NCBI RefSeq assembly: GCF_963666255.1
Contig: NZ_OY762655.1
Span: 806,001 to 870,000 of the forward strand
DNA length: 64,000 nt
Direction of reading: 5' to 3'
From: an uncultured Propionivibrio sp.
GTDB lineage: Bacteria > Pseudomonadota > Gammaproteobacteria > Burkholderiales > Rhodocyclaceae
A model generated the notes under the pieces. That model had not been told where the DNA came from. It ran no database searches and saw only the letters and a list, made by a program, of their open reading frames with translations. Within the stretch, counting starts at the first letter, position 1, and each line of letters starts with the position of its first letter. The position numbers were made by a program, and so were the translations under genes. This document shows, in pieces, positions 27,738-38,400 of this stretch.

Positions 27738-28877
27738 CTAAGCCGCCGGCCCCGGCGCCGCATCGGCAAAGCGCTCGGCGATCGCGGCAAACGCGTCCCG
27801 GCACGCGAGGAAGGCATCGACGACATCCGGGTCGAAATGATGCGAGCGGCCCTCGACGATGATGCGCGTCGTTTCCTCGAGCGAGAACGCCGCCTTGTAG
27901 ACGCGATGACTCATCAACGCGTCGAAAACGTCGGCGAGCGCCATCAGCCGGCCGGACACGGGGATATCGTCGCCACGCTTTCCGGCCGGATAGCCGCTGC
28001 CATCCCATTTCTCGTGATGGCTCAGCGAAATCTCGCTGGCGACGTAAAGAAAATCGAAGGCGCCGACATGTTGCCGCGCCACCGACACGCCGACGGCTGC
28101 ACGCGACTGTTCGATCGCCTTGTCGATGGCCGCCGCACCGATCACCGGATGCGTCTGCATGACCTTGAATTCCTCCGGCGTCAGCCGACCCGGCTTGAGC
28201 AGGATCGAATCGGGAACCCCGACCTTGCCGATGTCATGGAGCGGAGCGGCCTTGACGATCATCGCCAGACGATCGCCTTCGAGCGCGGCACGGAAACGCC
28301 GATGATTGACGAGATGGCGCGCCAGCAGATCGACATACCCCTGGGTACGGACGATATGCAGGCCGGTTTCGTTGTCGCGTGCCTCGGCCAGGCAGGCCAG
28401 CGCATGAATGTTCAGCTCCTGGATCAACAGGTTCTCGCCCATGCGCCGCGCAATCTCGTGCTCGAGCCAGTCGTTCTGCTGCGACAGGCGGTCGCGGGCC
28501 GCCTTGAGTTCGAGCTGGGTACGCACGCGGGCAAGGACGATCGGCGGACTGAAAGGCTTGGTGATGTAATCGACGGCGCCGAGATCGAGACCATGCCGTT
28601 CATCCTCGGTGGATGACATCGCGGTGATGAAGATGACCGGAATATCACAGGTATCGACATCGGCACGCAGGCGGCGGCAGACTTCGTGGCCGTCCATCTC
28701 CGGCATCATCACGTCGAGCAGGATGAGATCGGGACGCGGTTCGCTGTGCGCCGCCCGCAGCGCGCGCTCGCCGGAATTGGCGACACGCACCTGGTACTGC
28801 TCGCGCAGCAGCTCGCCGAGAACCGTCAGGTTCTGGGGCGTGTCGTCGACAATCAGGATGGTCTGCTGCTGCAGCAT
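27738..28877 (-). CDS. HD-GYP response regulator (RpfG-like c-di-GMP phosphodiesterase)
   Basis: Response regulator of 379 residues. The receiver domain (4-120) has phospho-acceptor Asp55 in LLDVMMPEMDG. The HD-GYP domain (about 165-355) has the HD pair at 214-215 in HDIGKVGVPD and the GYP part in HHEKWDGSGYP, so it should hydrolyse cyclic di-GMP. The ATG at 28877 has GGAGAGGG nearby; a longer version lacks a site. It is transcribed with the giant hybrid kinase, which supplies a terminal HPt domain able to phosphorylate this receiver. The pair forms a plausible complete relay that lowers c-di-GMP. Confidence 0.94.
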   Translation of the reverse strand: MLQQQTILIVDDTPQNLTVLGELLREQYQVRVANSGERALRAAHSEPRPDLILLDVMMPEMDGHEVCRRLRADVDTCDIPVIFITAMSSTEDERHGLDLGAVDYITKPFSPPIVLARVRTQLELKAARDRLSQQNDWLEHEIARRMGENLLIQELNIHALACLAEARDNETGLHIVRTQGYVDLLARHLVNHRRFRAALEGDRLAMIVKAAPLHDIGKVGVPDSILLKPGRLTPEEFKVMQTHPVIGAAAIDKAIEQSRAAVGVSVARQHVGAFDFLYVASEISLSHHEKWDGSGYPAGKRGDDIPVSGRLMALADVFDALMSHRVYKAAFSLEETTRIIVEGRSHHFDPDVVDAFLACRDAFAAIAERFADAAPGPAA

Positions 28878-29092
28878 CTCCCTCTCCGCAAACCGCCATC
28901 GGCCAGCCAAATCCGCCGTCATAATGACGAATTCACGATGAATCCGTCATGATACGGCAATCAATTCGAAAATGCCGAGAATAGGGGTTTGACCGTATGC
29001 AAGGCTGTTGCCTTATTTAATTAAGATAATATGATAGACACTATGCTTTTGCCAGACGATTGCATGATCGGATCTATCACCGGGCATTTCAA

Positions 29093-30382
29093 ATGAATGA
29101 AAATGACATCGATCGCGCCAACGGCAAGAAGGCGCACACCATCCTGATCATCGACGACGAGCCGATTTTTCTCGAAGCGCTGGGCGAGCTCCTGAATCCG
29201 CATTACCACGTGCGCGCTGCCAACTCCGGCCAGAAGGCCCTGCAGGCGCTGGCCACCGAACCGACCCCCGACCTCGTGCTGCTCGATGTGCTCATGCCCG
29301 ACATCGATGGCTTCGACGTCCTCAGGCAGCTCAAGGAAAACGATGCGACCGCCGACATCCCGGTGCTCTTCATCACCGCGCTGCACGACGAGGACACCGA
29401 ACAGCGCGGCCTCGAAATGGGCGCCGCGGACTACATCCACAAGCCGCTCAAAGGCCTGATCGTCCTGTCGCGGATCCGCGCCCAGCTCGAAGCGCGGGCG
29501 GCGCGGGAGATGCTGCGCAAGAACAACCTGATGCTCAAGAACCAGGTCAGCCAGGACGCTCAGGCCATCGAACAGGTTCAGCGGCAACTGCTCCAGGCCG
29601 AGAAGATGTCGGCGATGGGCCAACTCGCTGCCGGCATTGCCCATGAAATCAACAACCCGGTCGGCTACATCGGCTCGAATCTCAACACCCTCGAAACATA
29701 TCTGAAAGACATTTTCTCGCTGGTCGACGCATATGAAAATGGCGTCGAAACGTCCGATTTCTCGACGGCCAGGGCGCAACGGGAAGCGATCGATTACAGC
29801 TTCGTGCAGCAAGATACGATGACGCTGTTGTTCGAATCGAAAGCCGGCGTCGAACGCGTGCGCAAGATTGTTTCCGACCTCCGCGACTTCTCACGCATCA
29901 GCGACACAGACTGGGAATGGAGCGATCTGCACCGGGGGCTCGAATCGACGCTGAACATCGTCCGGAACGAACTCAAATACCACTGTACGGTCGTCAAGCA
30001 CTACGGCGAACTGCCGCTGGTCCGCTGCCTGTCGTCGCAGATCAACCAGGTGTTCATCAACCTGCTGGTCAATGCCTCGCAGGCAATCGAAGGCTCGGGC
30101 ACGATCACCATCACGACAGAAGCATTCGGCCCCGATCAGGTTCGCGTCATGATCGAGGATACCGGCAAGGGGATCGCACCGGAGGCGATCGACAAGATCT
30201 TCGAGCCGTTCTTCACGACCAAACCGGTTGGCAAGGGCACCGGCCTCGGACTGTCGCTATCGAAGGGAATCGTCGAACGGCATCACGGCACCCTCACCGT
30301 CGCCAGTGCGCCCGGCAAGGGCGCGACCTTCACGATGACGCTGCCGGTGGACGCCAGCCCGCAGGGCCGCAACCGCAGCTGA
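29093..30382 (+). CDS. Receiver-linked histidine kinase (REC-HisKA-HATPase)
   Basis: Cytoplasmic protein of 429 residues. A receiver domain comes first (14-130; acidic pair in IIDDEP, phospho-acceptor Asp65 in [11 protein letters not shown]), then a coiled coil, a HisKA-type site with His184 in [17 protein letters not shown], and a HATPase_c domain with [22 protein letters not shown] and [12 protein letters not shown]. The kinase core is of the NtrB/HWE-unrelated, PAS-less type found in soluble relay kinases. It diverges from the HD-GYP regulator and could be a second input to the same relay. The ATG was preferred over an upstream TTG; no strong ribosome site is visible for either. Confidence 0.88.
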   Translation: MNENDIDRANGKKAHTILIIDDEPIFLEALGELLNPHYHVRAANSGQKALQALATEPTPDLVLLDVLMPDIDGFDVLRQLKENDATADIPVLFITALHDEDTEQRGLEMGAADYIHKPLKGLIVLSRIRAQLEARAAREMLRKNNLMLKNQVSQDAQAIEQVQRQLLQAEKMSAMGQLAAGIAHEINNPVGYIGSNLNTLETYLKDIFSLVDAYENGVETSDFSTARAQREAIDYSFVQQDTMTLLFESKAGVERVRKIVSDLRDFSRISDTDWEWSDLHRGLESTLNIVRNELKYHCTVVKHYGELPLVRCLSSQINQVFINLLVNASQAIEGSGTITITTEAFGPDQVRVMIEDTGKGIAPEAIDKIFEPFFTTKPVGKGTGLGLSLSKGIVERHHGTLTVASAPGKGATFTMTLPVDASPQGRNRS

Positions 30383-30397
30383 CCGGCGGAATCGGCT

Positions 30398-32287
30398 TCA
30401 GACCGGATCGTCCGGACCATTCCGTCCGGCACAGCGCCAGCGCTCCAGCACGGCAGAAAGCGCCGCCTGCGAAATCGGCTTGGCGATGTAATCGTTCATG
30501 CCAATCGCCAGACACTTCTCGCGCTCGCCCTTGACGACGTTGGCCGTCATCGCGACGATCGGCACGCGGCACCCCATGGCCCGCAGCCTTTCGGTCGCCG
30601 CATAACCGTCCATGACCGGCATCTGGCAATCCATGAGAATGACGGCGTAATTGCCAGCGGCGATTTTATCGAGCGCCTCCTGCCCGTTGTTGGCAACGCT
30701 GATGTCGGAATAGCCGAGCTTGCGCAACAGTCCCCGCGCGACCAGCTGATTGACCGCATTGTCCTCGACCAGCAGGATCGGGCAGGACAACCGGCCCTCG
30801 GGCACCGCGTCGCGCGGCACCGGCGCGACGGCCAGGACCGGCGCCGCCGCCGGTCGCACCGGCACGACGAGCCAGAAGGTCGCTCCGGCCCGTTCCCCCG
30901 ACTGAACGCCGACCTGCCCGCCCATCAGGTCGGCAAGCTGCCGGCTGATGGCAAGCCCGAGGCCTGTGCCGCCGAACTGCCGGGCCATTGACGAATCCGC
31001 CTGCGAGAAGGCGACGAAGAGCTTCTCCTGGACCTCGTCGCTGATACCGATGCCGGTGTCGCTCACGGCAAAGCGCAAGCGGAACTGCGACGGATCGCCG
31101 GCGTCGACCGAGACGTCGAGCGAGACCTCGCCTTCAACGGTGAACTTGAGCGCATTGCTGAGAAAATTGTTGAGGATCTGGCGCAGGCGGGTCGGGTCGG
31201 CGTTGACCCAGAGCGGAACCTCCGGCGCGATCGTCCGGCGAAAAGCGAGGCTCTTCTCGGCAGCCCGGATGGCATACAACTGCTCCAGGTCGCGAATCAG
31301 GTGATGGAGGTTGAAATCGATCGATTCGAGTTCGAGCTTGCCGGCCTCGATCTTGGAAAAATCGAGAATGTCGTTGATGATCGATAACAGCGACTGGGCG
31401 CTGCTGGCGATGACTTCGGCATAGTGCCGTTGCCGCGGCGAGAGGTCGCCGTCGAGCATCAGGCTGACCGTGCCGATGACGCCGTTCATCGGTGTCCTGA
31501 TCTCGTGCGACATGGTCGCGAGAAACTGGTTCTTGACGAGGTTGGCGTTTTCCGCCGTCTCGCGCGCCACGGTCAGTTGGGTGACCCGCTCGGCGACGGC
31601 GCGCGACATCGCGTTGAAGGCCGCGCCCAGACGGCCGACGTCGTCGTCGCCCTCGGGCATCGCCGGCGGAGTCAGATTGCCGGCGGCGACTTCGATACTG
31701 GCTGCGGTCAGCAAGGACAGCTGGCGCGTGATCAGGCGGCCGATCAGCGCCAGCAGGCCGGCAGACAGCAGAAGTTCGCCGAGGGCGATCAGCATGCCTT
31801 GCGACAGCAGGCTGTTGCGCGCCGCCATGATCTGGCGGAGATCGAGACCGAAATGCAGCGCCCCCAGCGTCTGCCCGGCCAGAACGATCGGCCGCACGAC
31901 GTCGAACTGCGGCGGATTCTCGTTTTCATCGAGGACGAATTGCGCATCGGGGCGCGGCAACGGGCCGGTTTTCGGCAAACCGACACTCGCCACCCGGTTG
32001 CCCTCGGCATCGATGACGGCGAGATAGTTGATGCTCCCGGTCGCCAGGCTTTCGTCGAGAATGGCCTGGATCGTGGCGTAGTCGGACTGCGCCAGCGGCG
32101 CAACCAATGCCGCCTGCAGGACCGGCACGATCAGTTCGGCGTTGCGCTGCGCCTGCACGCCCATGTTGTCGCGCAGCAACCTCAGGCTGTTGCTGACCAG
32201 CAGGAACAGCATCACGGCCTCGACGAGCAGCGCCAGCAACAGAAGCTTGCCGCGCAGCGTCCGCAACGGTCCGTGCATCATGGCCAT
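30398..32287 (-). CDS. BarA-like hybrid histidine kinase (TM-HAMP-HisKA-HATPase-REC)
   Basis: Membrane kinase of 629 residues. TM1 (about 12-34) and TM2 (about 172-195) flank a periplasmic domain of some 135 residues; HAMP follows (about 195-250), then HisKA with His261 in [15 protein letters not shown], HATPase_c ([27 protein letters not shown]) and a receiver with Asp553 in [10 protein letters not shown]. There is no HPt, so a separate one or direct transfer is needed. It is the third gene after a FixJ-type regulator and a PhnD-like binding protein, 15 nt downstream of the latter. Together they look like a TtrSR-type system whose sensor protein is separate. Confidence 0.93.
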   Translation of the reverse strand: MAMMHGPLRTLRGKLLLLALLVEAVMLFLLVSNSLRLLRDNMGVQAQRNAELIVPVLQAALVAPLAQSDYATIQAILDESLATGSINYLAVIDAEGNRVASVGLPKTGPLPRPDAQFVLDENENPPQFDVVRPIVLAGQTLGALHFGLDLRQIMAARNSLLSQGMLIALGELLLSAGLLALIGRLITRQLSLLTAASIEVAAGNLTPPAMPEGDDDVGRLGAAFNAMSRAVAERVTQLTVARETAENANLVKNQFLATMSHEIRTPMNGVIGTVSLMLDGDLSPRQRHYAEVIASSAQSLLSIINDILDFSKIEAGKLELESIDFNLHHLIRDLEQLYAIRAAEKSLAFRRTIAPEVPLWVNADPTRLRQILNNFLSNALKFTVEGEVSLDVSVDAGDPSQFRLRFAVSDTGIGISDEVQEKLFVAFSQADSSMARQFGGTGLGLAISRQLADLMGGQVGVQSGERAGATFWLVVPVRPAAAPVLAVAPVPRDAVPEGRLSCPILLVEDNAVNQLVARGLLRKLGYSDISVANNGQEALDKIAAGNYAVILMDCQMPVMDGYAATERLRAMGCRVPIVAMTANVVKGEREKCLAIGMNDYIAKPISQAALSAVLERWRCAGRNGPDDPV

Positions 32288-32302
32288 GCCCGGGTCATCC
32301 GC

Positions 32303-33148
32303 TCACTTATCCTGCCGCAAGGTCTTGCGCACTTCGTTGGCATACGGCTCCATGGCCACGAGTTCGCGCGGCTCGAGCTTGCGATACCCCTCGAGGCTGT
32401 ACTTGTCGAAGTACTCGGCGGCTTCCGGCGTCGCCGCGAAACTCCACAGCGCCGCAACGATCCTGTCCTTGAGTTCGGCATGGCGCTTGTTGAGCATATA
32501 GACCCGACCGGCCAGCGGCAGGCTCTCGGCGAGGATACGCAGGCGATCGCGGACCTCGGGCTTGAGGTTCTGGTAGTTGGCGAGCGAGGTCATGCCGGCG
32601 CTGCCCTCGCCGTTGAGCACCAGCTGGACGGCGCTGTCGGAGGCGCTGACATAGCGCATCTGCACATTCGGAATGGCGTTGCGAAACAGCCAGTGCTGAC
32701 CCCAGATCGTCACCAGCGACGACGGCGACAAGCCGATGACGGTGGTGTTGGCGAGATCGGCGGGTTTCTGCAGGCGGCTCTTCTGCTCGACCAGCACGAC
32801 CGCCTTGAAATCGGCCTTGTAGGTCAGCAGCGGCAGATAGCCGGCATCGGTTTCGAACAGGCGCGCCTGATGCCCGGTGGTGATGGCAAGATCGAACTCG
32901 TTCTGGAGCCCGCGCCGGGCAAACTCGGTGAAATCGGCGGCCGTGACGACCGACACCGGCCGCCCAAGCGCACGCTCAAGATAGGCGCGAAGGGGCTGGT
33001 ACATCTGCAGGATGACGCGGGCACTGGTATGCGGCGCCACGCCGATCCTGAAGGAAGTCGCCCCCTGGGGCGTTGCCGCGTTCGGCGCGGCAAGGCTCAG
33101 GCTGCATGCCAGCGCCAGCGCGATCGAAATAAACAGTCTTCGTCCCAT
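32303..33148 (-). CDS. PhnD/TtrS-like periplasmic substrate-binding protein
   Basis: Secreted binding protein of 281 residues with a clean signal peptide (MGRRLFISIALALACSLSLAA region). The body has the phosphonate-binding/PhnD fold pattern: FRIGVAPHTSARVILQMYQPLR, YLERALGRPVSVVTAADFTEFA, DLAITTGHQARL and ASDSAVQLVLNGEGSAGMTS. No ABC transporter gene is near; it lies between a response regulator and a hybrid kinase. In TtrS the same fold is fused to the kinase and senses tetrathionate. A free protein presenting ligand to the neighbouring kinase is therefore likely. The ligand is unknown; a sulfur or phosphorus oxyanion is possible. Confidence 0.88.
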   Translation of the reverse strand: MGRRLFISIALALACSLSLAAPNAATPQGATSFRIGVAPHTSARVILQMYQPLRAYLERALGRPVSVVTAADFTEFARRGLQNEFDLAITTGHQARLFETDAGYLPLLTYKADFKAVVLVEQKSRLQKPADLANTTVIGLSPSSLVTIWGQHWLFRNAIPNVQMRYVSASDSAVQLVLNGEGSAGMTSLANYQNLKPEVRDRLRILAESLPLAGRVYMLNKRHAELKDRIVAALWSFAATPEAAEYFDKYSLEGYRKLEPRELVAMEPYANEVRKTLRQDK

Positions 33149-33191
33149 ACCACCTCCGGAATGTTCTATTTTTTTGCCGCGCGCCGAAGCA

Positions 33192-33953
33192 CTATGGCGA
33201 TCGACCGCCGGTCCCCTCCGTCGTCAAGGGTCGCGCCAGTTCGACGAGATCGATCACCGACTCGGTTTCCAGCTTTGCCATGAGACGCGAACGATGGATC
33301 TCGACCGTGCGGAAGCTGATCCCCAGTACACGCCCAATTTCCTTGTTGGACAAGCCCTGCACCACCAGATCAAGCACCTCGCGCTCGCGCCCGGTCAGCT
33401 TCTGCAGCTTCTGCAATCGCCCCTGCTCCTGCGCCCGCGATCGCCTGCCCTCGGCATCGACCGCCAGCGCCTGCTTCACCGCAGCGAGCAGCGACGTAGC
33501 CGCCACCGGCTTTTCGAGGAAAGTGACGGCCCCCGAACGAAGCGCATCGACCGCCATGGGGATCGTGCCGTGACCAGTGAGAAAAATCACCGGCAGGCTG
33601 ATGCCTTTAGCATTCAACTCCGCCTGCAGCTCGATGCCTGAACGGTCCGGCAATTCGACGTCGAGCAGGATACAGCCCGGCCGGCGATCATCGACCTCGG
33701 CCAGGAAAGTCGCGGCAGACGCAAACGTCCTGACCGAAAACCCTTCCCGGACAAGCATTCCTTCCAGTTGCCGCCGAATTATCCTGTCATCGTCAACGAC
33801 CCATGCTTCCGGCGCATCGCCATGCCGGCCGGCGACTATCGTTGCGGCAGCCTCACCTTCCGGCGTCGACGCCCGGGGGATGGGAGACTGCCCGTGTTGA
33901 GGGGACGGCTCGGCAGGCATTGTACGTTTCATTGACATGCAACCAAGATACAT
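33192..33953 (-). CDS. FixJ/TtrR-family response regulator
   Basis: Two-domain regulator of 253 residues. The receiver (about 50-168) has the acidic patch VVDDD, phospho-acceptor Asp98 in LLDVELPDRSG and the conserved Lys in FLEKPV. The LuxR-type helix-turn-helix (about 190-250; LTGREREVLDLVVQGLSNKEIGRVLGISFRTVEIHRSRLMAKL) is standard. The N-terminal 45 residues are low-complexity. Four in-frame ATGs occur in the first 12 codons and none has a strong ribosome site, so the start is uncertain. It leads the operon with the binding protein and hybrid kinase. Confidence 0.9.
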   Translation of the reverse strand: MYLGCMSMKRTMPAEPSPQHGQSPIPRASTPEGEAAATIVAGRHGDAPEAWVVDDDRIIRRQLEGMLVREGFSVRTFASAATFLAEVDDRRPGCILLDVELPDRSGIELQAELNAKGISLPVIFLTGHGTIPMAVDALRSGAVTFLEKPVAATSLLAAVKQALAVDAEGRRSRAQEQGRLQKLQKLTGREREVLDLVVQGLSNKEIGRVLGISFRTVEIHRSRLMAKLETESVIDLVELARPLTTEGTGGRSP

Positions 33954-34076
33954 GACCCCGCCGAAGATAGTCCGCTTGCATGTACTTCGTCAATGCTCAA
34001 ACAGGCAAAACCCGGATGAAAGCGGCGAACGCTCCCGCCACGTGACGAGGCTGCAACAAGGAGACGTCAGGAAGAG

Positions 34077-34496
34077 CTAAGCGACACGGGCACCCTGGGC
34101 GCCGGTCTTCTGCAGCAACCGGCCGGCCGTCGGGCCGACCCATTCGTACGCCGCATCGAGCGCGTCGTACACCCTGGCGTTCAGGCGCATCAACGGCGAA
34201 CCGGCATAGATCCGCGCGATTGCCTTCACGCGCGCATCGGTGGCGACAATGGCGATTCTCAATTCCGGATTAGCGTCGACAATCTGATGGTCGCGCGCCG
34301 CGAGCATGAGCACCTCGAAGTCCGTGATGACGAGTTCCTCGACATCAAGAAAGTCGCACACGCAATAGCCAATGCGGGCGACGGTGAGCGGATGATTTCT
34401 CAAGCGCCCACCGGATTCCTCAATCTCGTTGGCATGAACACGACCGTAATACCTCGTATAAACGCCGCTTGTTTCGAACTCGCTCTGATATGGCAT
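34077..34496 (-). CDS. Hypothetical protein, possible STAS/SpoIIAA-like fold
   Basis: Small cytoplasmic protein of 139 residues without signal or membrane segments. The pattern of strands and helices (VYTRYYGRVHANEI, RIGYCVCDFLDVEELVITDFEVLMLAARD, LRIAIVATDARVKAIARIY, RVYDALDAAYEWV) resembles SpoIIAA-like STAS/SEC14-type proteins common in proteobacteria. That is a weak fold-level impression. AGCAGG lies about nine nt before the chosen ATG. It is downstream of the FecR gene on the same strand, with about 195 bp between containing an 11-bp inverted repeat. Confidence 0.65.
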   Translation of the reverse strand: MPYQSEFETSGVYTRYYGRVHANEIEESGGRLRNHPLTVARIGYCVCDFLDVEELVITDFEVLMLAARDHQIVDANPELRIAIVATDARVKAIARIYAGSPLMRLNARVYDALDAAYEWVGPTAGRLLQKTGAQGARVA

Positions 34497-34549
34497 TTCA
34501 ATACCTGCTGCCCGCCGGGGCGGATTCACTGCACGGATTCATTTCCGCT

Positions 34550-34608
34550 ATACGTGCGAGCCAGTATCCACAACATATCCGTGCGAATCCATACGCGCTC
34601 GCACGTAT
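34550..34608. other. 11-bp inverted repeat between FecR and STAS-like genes
   Basis: ATACGTGCGAG (34550-34560) is mirrored exactly by CTCGCACGTAT (34598-34608), with 37 bp between. It sits 85 bp past the FecR stop and 54 bp before the next ATG. There is no T-run, so an operator or Rho-linked end is as likely as a terminator. Confidence 0.45.
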
Positions 34609-34692
34609 GCGATACGTCACACGCCAGGGCGACACAGGCACTGGCGCCAGGAATGTCCGGAAGCGGCGAGGTGGAAACGCTGCGAAAGGGCC

Positions 34693-35433
34693 TTACTGCG
34701 CGCAGCCCGCCGAGCCGCCGGCCGCCGCTGCGGGACTGATCCCGCGGCCAGCGTTGATGGCGATCGCCGGCGGTATCGTCACCTGGATCCCCTGGGTCGA
34801 CGGCACGATCACCGGCGGCTGCGCCGGGCCGCCGACGAAACCGAACTGACCGGCGTTGAACTGCTGCGAGCCGGCGCCGTTGGTGACGACGATGACGCCT
34901 TGCGCGACATCGACGTGCAGCCCATTGGGCGGCGGCGTACCGCTGACGGTTGGAATCCCGCCGCAATCGTTCTGGCAGAACAAGGCGCCAATATTCGTTC
35001 CGCGTATGCCGATCGTCGCCACGGCGGTGGAATAATTCACCTTTTCCTGCGAACGCTTGCCAACGAGGCCGGTCACGGCACGCATCCCGCCCTTGAGCAG
35101 ACTGACGGCGACATTGTCCTTGCCGGCGTCATCAGGGACAAAACCGTATTTCTCGACCTTGAACTGCGTGTTCGGGCGCAACACGACCTCGCCGCCATCG
35201 ACGAATTTGATACGGGCATAGGTGTCGTCCTCGGTCTTGAGCAGGTCGCCCTCGCGGATTTCCGACTTGACCGACAGCATCTTGGCGGCGCCGTCGGCGC
35301 GCTGCACCGAGAACACGCCCGACAGGTGCGTCACCGTGCCGATCACGGCCTCCTGCGCACCGGCAACCGGCGCCAGGCAGAAGGCGGCGAGAAGAACGAA
35401 TCGCCTGATGCTAGCGAAGGACGCACTGGCCAT
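34693..35433 (-). CDS. Secreted FecR-domain protein
   Basis: Exported protein of 246 residues. The signal peptide is clear (IRRFVLLAAFCLAPVAGAQ). Residues about 28-115 form a FecR domain (GDLLKTEDDTYARIKFVDGGEVVLRPNTQFKVEKYGF), followed by a middle segment (GIRGTNIGALFCQNDCG with a Cys pair) and a Gly/Ala-rich tail. AAAGGAAAG precedes the ATG. It overlaps the 3' end of the TpsA-like gene by 23 bp, so translation is probably coupled. It lacks the TM anchor of anti-sigma FecR proteins; FecR domains next to secreted adhesins are thought to be envelope partners. Its function here is unproven. Confidence 0.85.
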   Translation of the reverse strand: MASASFASIRRFVLLAAFCLAPVAGAQEAVIGTVTHLSGVFSVQRADGAAKMLSVKSEIREGDLLKTEDDTYARIKFVDGGEVVLRPNTQFKVEKYGFVPDDAGKDNVAVSLLKGGMRAVTGLVGKRSQEKVNYSTAVATIGIRGTNIGALFCQNDCGGIPTVSGTPPPNGLHVDVAQGVIVVTNGAGSQQFNAGQFGFVGGPAQPPVIVPSTQGIQVTIPPAIAINAGRGISPAAAAGGSAGCAQ

Positions 35434-38400
35434 AGCCGGTCTTTCCTTTGTCATTTTTCCGATCTCCGCTGCTGGCGCCACCACTCGACGACTGCCCCGA
35501 CCCGGACGACGCGCCCGGGCCCGATCCACTGCCGTCACCACCGGAACTGCCCGACGACGATCCCGAACTGGCGACGGTCGTCGTCCCCGAACCGCCGCTG
35601 CCGCTGTCGGAGGAGGACGACCCGAAGCTGTTCGCCGTCTCGCCGCCGACAACGCCCCCTGCCAGCGTCTGGGTCGGTTGGGCGGTCGTCGCTGTCGTTG
35701 TCGTCGTGGTCTGCACCGGCGCCGTATACGACGCCGCAGCGATGACCGATGAGGTCGACGATGAACCGGTCTTGCTTTCGGTCGTTGTCAGCGTCGTCAC
35801 CGTCTGCGTCTGCGTTGTCTGCACGGTGGTCGTCACCGACGGATCGGCGACGCTCGGCGTCGCTGCGGCCAGCACCGCCGAGCACCCCGGCAGGCCGCCA
35901 TCCGCCTGGCACTGGCTCAGCGTCGCCGTCGTCATCGAATTGATATTGGCCGTCGCCACGACGTTCGATCCGCCCGGCACCTGGAGGCCGGTAATACCGT
36001 TACCGGCCCGCAGCTTGATCGCCCCCGAGGTCGTCACCGGTCCGTCAATCGTCAGCACGTCGGTCGTCGCCGTGCTGCCACTGGCGCCGGCGACCAGGGT
36101 GATCGCATTGTTCCCGGTGCTGGTCACGCCATCGCCCGAGGCAATCGTCAGCGGACTTTTCGCCGCGACAAATATCTCGCCGCTGGCACTGACACCGTAG
36201 GTCGTCAGTGCCCCGGTGTTGGCGACGTACAGATTGCCGGCGCCGCCGTTGGCCCTCAACGTCGAGACCTGCGTCCATAGCGGCGTCGCCGCGCTGCCGA
36301 TCCCGCCAACGGCGGAGGCCTGGAGCGCATAGCCGACGACAGAGGCCGAGCTGCCGGTGCGGGTGATCGCCGCGCCACTCCCGATCGCTTCGATGCTGAC
36401 GACGCTGTCGGTCGAACTCGCGTCGGTCGCCACCGGCGCAGCCAGCACGATGCTGCCGACGTTCGACAGGCTGATAACGCCCGAACCGGTCCTGATGCCA
36501 TCTGTGAACGACGCCACCGGATAGCCCGACTTGCCGATCGACAGGTACTTGGTGACCACGCCGGAGATCGAATCGGTGCTGGTGTAACAGTCGACATCGT
36601 AGTTCGAACACAGCGTCGACACGGGCATGACGCTGAGCGTGTTCGTCGCGTCATAGGACTGGTTGCGGAAGGCAACCGATCCCGTCGTCGTCTGCAGCGT
36701 CACGTTCCTGACCTGATTGACCGTGTTATCGAGCGCAATGCCGGTCGAGGCCAGCGCCATCAGATGTGACGCGGTAATTTTCGCCGTCGACGTCTGGCTG
36801 ACATTGCCGCCACGCGCGCCGAGCAGGATCGCATGCGGCGTCGTGATCGGATACGCGACATTGAGACTGCCGCCGGAAATGAGTGCCATGCTCGCCAGCG
36901 TGCCCGTCAGGTCGAGCGCGCCGCCCTGAACCAGTTGCCCGCTCCAATCGGCGCGGCCGATCGAAAGATAGGTATTGTCGCTGGCCAGCTGCTGCAGTTC
37001 GGCTTCAGTCACGCTCAGCGCCGTCGAGACCTTGCTCCCGCCGACCTGAATGTTCCGCGAGTTGGTGATCGGCGAGAGGTCGAAGGAACCGTCGTTGCCG
37101 GTCTTGATCCGGCCGCTGCCAAAGTTGATCGTATCGGCAATCACCGAAATTGACGGCGACTCGCTGCCGTAGCCGGGCGCTTCGATGTCAGCCGCCGTGT
37201 TGCTGACCGAAGCGCCCAGGAAACGTACTTCGTCCAGTGCCGCCAGCTTGGCAACCCCCGACCCGATGCTGATCGCCCCGAGGGGCCCCGCATACAGCCC
37301 CAGGCGACGACTCAGCCCGCTGCCCACCAGCGAACTGTCGCTGCTCCGGGTCAAGTCGAGGTCGCCGATGACGCTGATATTCCAGCTGTTCAAGGCAGGG
37401 ACAGAGCAGGTGTCGCAATAGTTGCCGATCATGAGGTAATCGGCACGGATTCTGCGCATCTCGGCTTCGGTCAGGCTCAGTACGTTGGCGTCGCCGGTAT
37501 TCTTGCTTGCACCGCCCAGTTCGACGGTCTGCGAGGTCGTACGTGGAATGATGGTGACGACGCCACCGCTGCCGGCGTCAACGCTGGACGAGCCATCGGC
37601 AGGCGCATTGAGATCGAGCTTGTCGGCAGCGATACTGACAAAACCGCTGAGCGAGCGCACGGTCGAATTGTTGGTCAACTGCCCGGCCTTGAGCGACACC
37701 GCGGTCCCCGAGACGAGCGGACGATCAAGTGTCAGGCCATTCATGCCGGTATCGATCGAAAGCGCCCCGACGGTCGTCATACCGGAGATTTCCGTCGCGC
37801 TGTCCGTCGGCATGTAGCTGCCGATCCGCAAGGCTTTGGTATTCACAAACGAGCCCAGGCTGCCGTTCACGTTGCCCGCCAGCGTATCGACCGACAAGGA
37901 GGACAGGTTGACCAGGCCGCCCGATTTGACCAGCAGATTCGCGACACTGATCGTGCTCGACGACTGGCTGATGCCGCCGGCACCGGCATCGAGCCGGAGA
38001 CGGCTGGCCGTATTGCTGTTCGAGATCGACGCATTGATGCTGATCGACGTCGTCGCGTCGAGCCAGAGTTCGCTCGCCTTGGTCCAGGTCACCGGACTGC
38101 AGACGCTGATGCCGCCCAGCCCGTCGCCGGTCACCGATCCGTACGCCGACGTATTGTTGTACAGATGCACATTCGTCCCGGAGGTCCCGTTATCGAGCGC
38201 CGTGACGAGAGCGCTGGCACCGGCCGTATTGATCGACAGGCTGTCGGGGTCGATCAACCACGACCCGGCCTGCCCTCGGGTGGCCGAGGCATCCACTCTG
38301 GCGCCGTAAAAGTCGATCGTCCCGCCCGAGGTTTCGACGAAGCCGCCGTCGCCGGATTCGCTGCCGCCGCGCGCCGAGATGCTGCCGTTCATGTGCGTCG

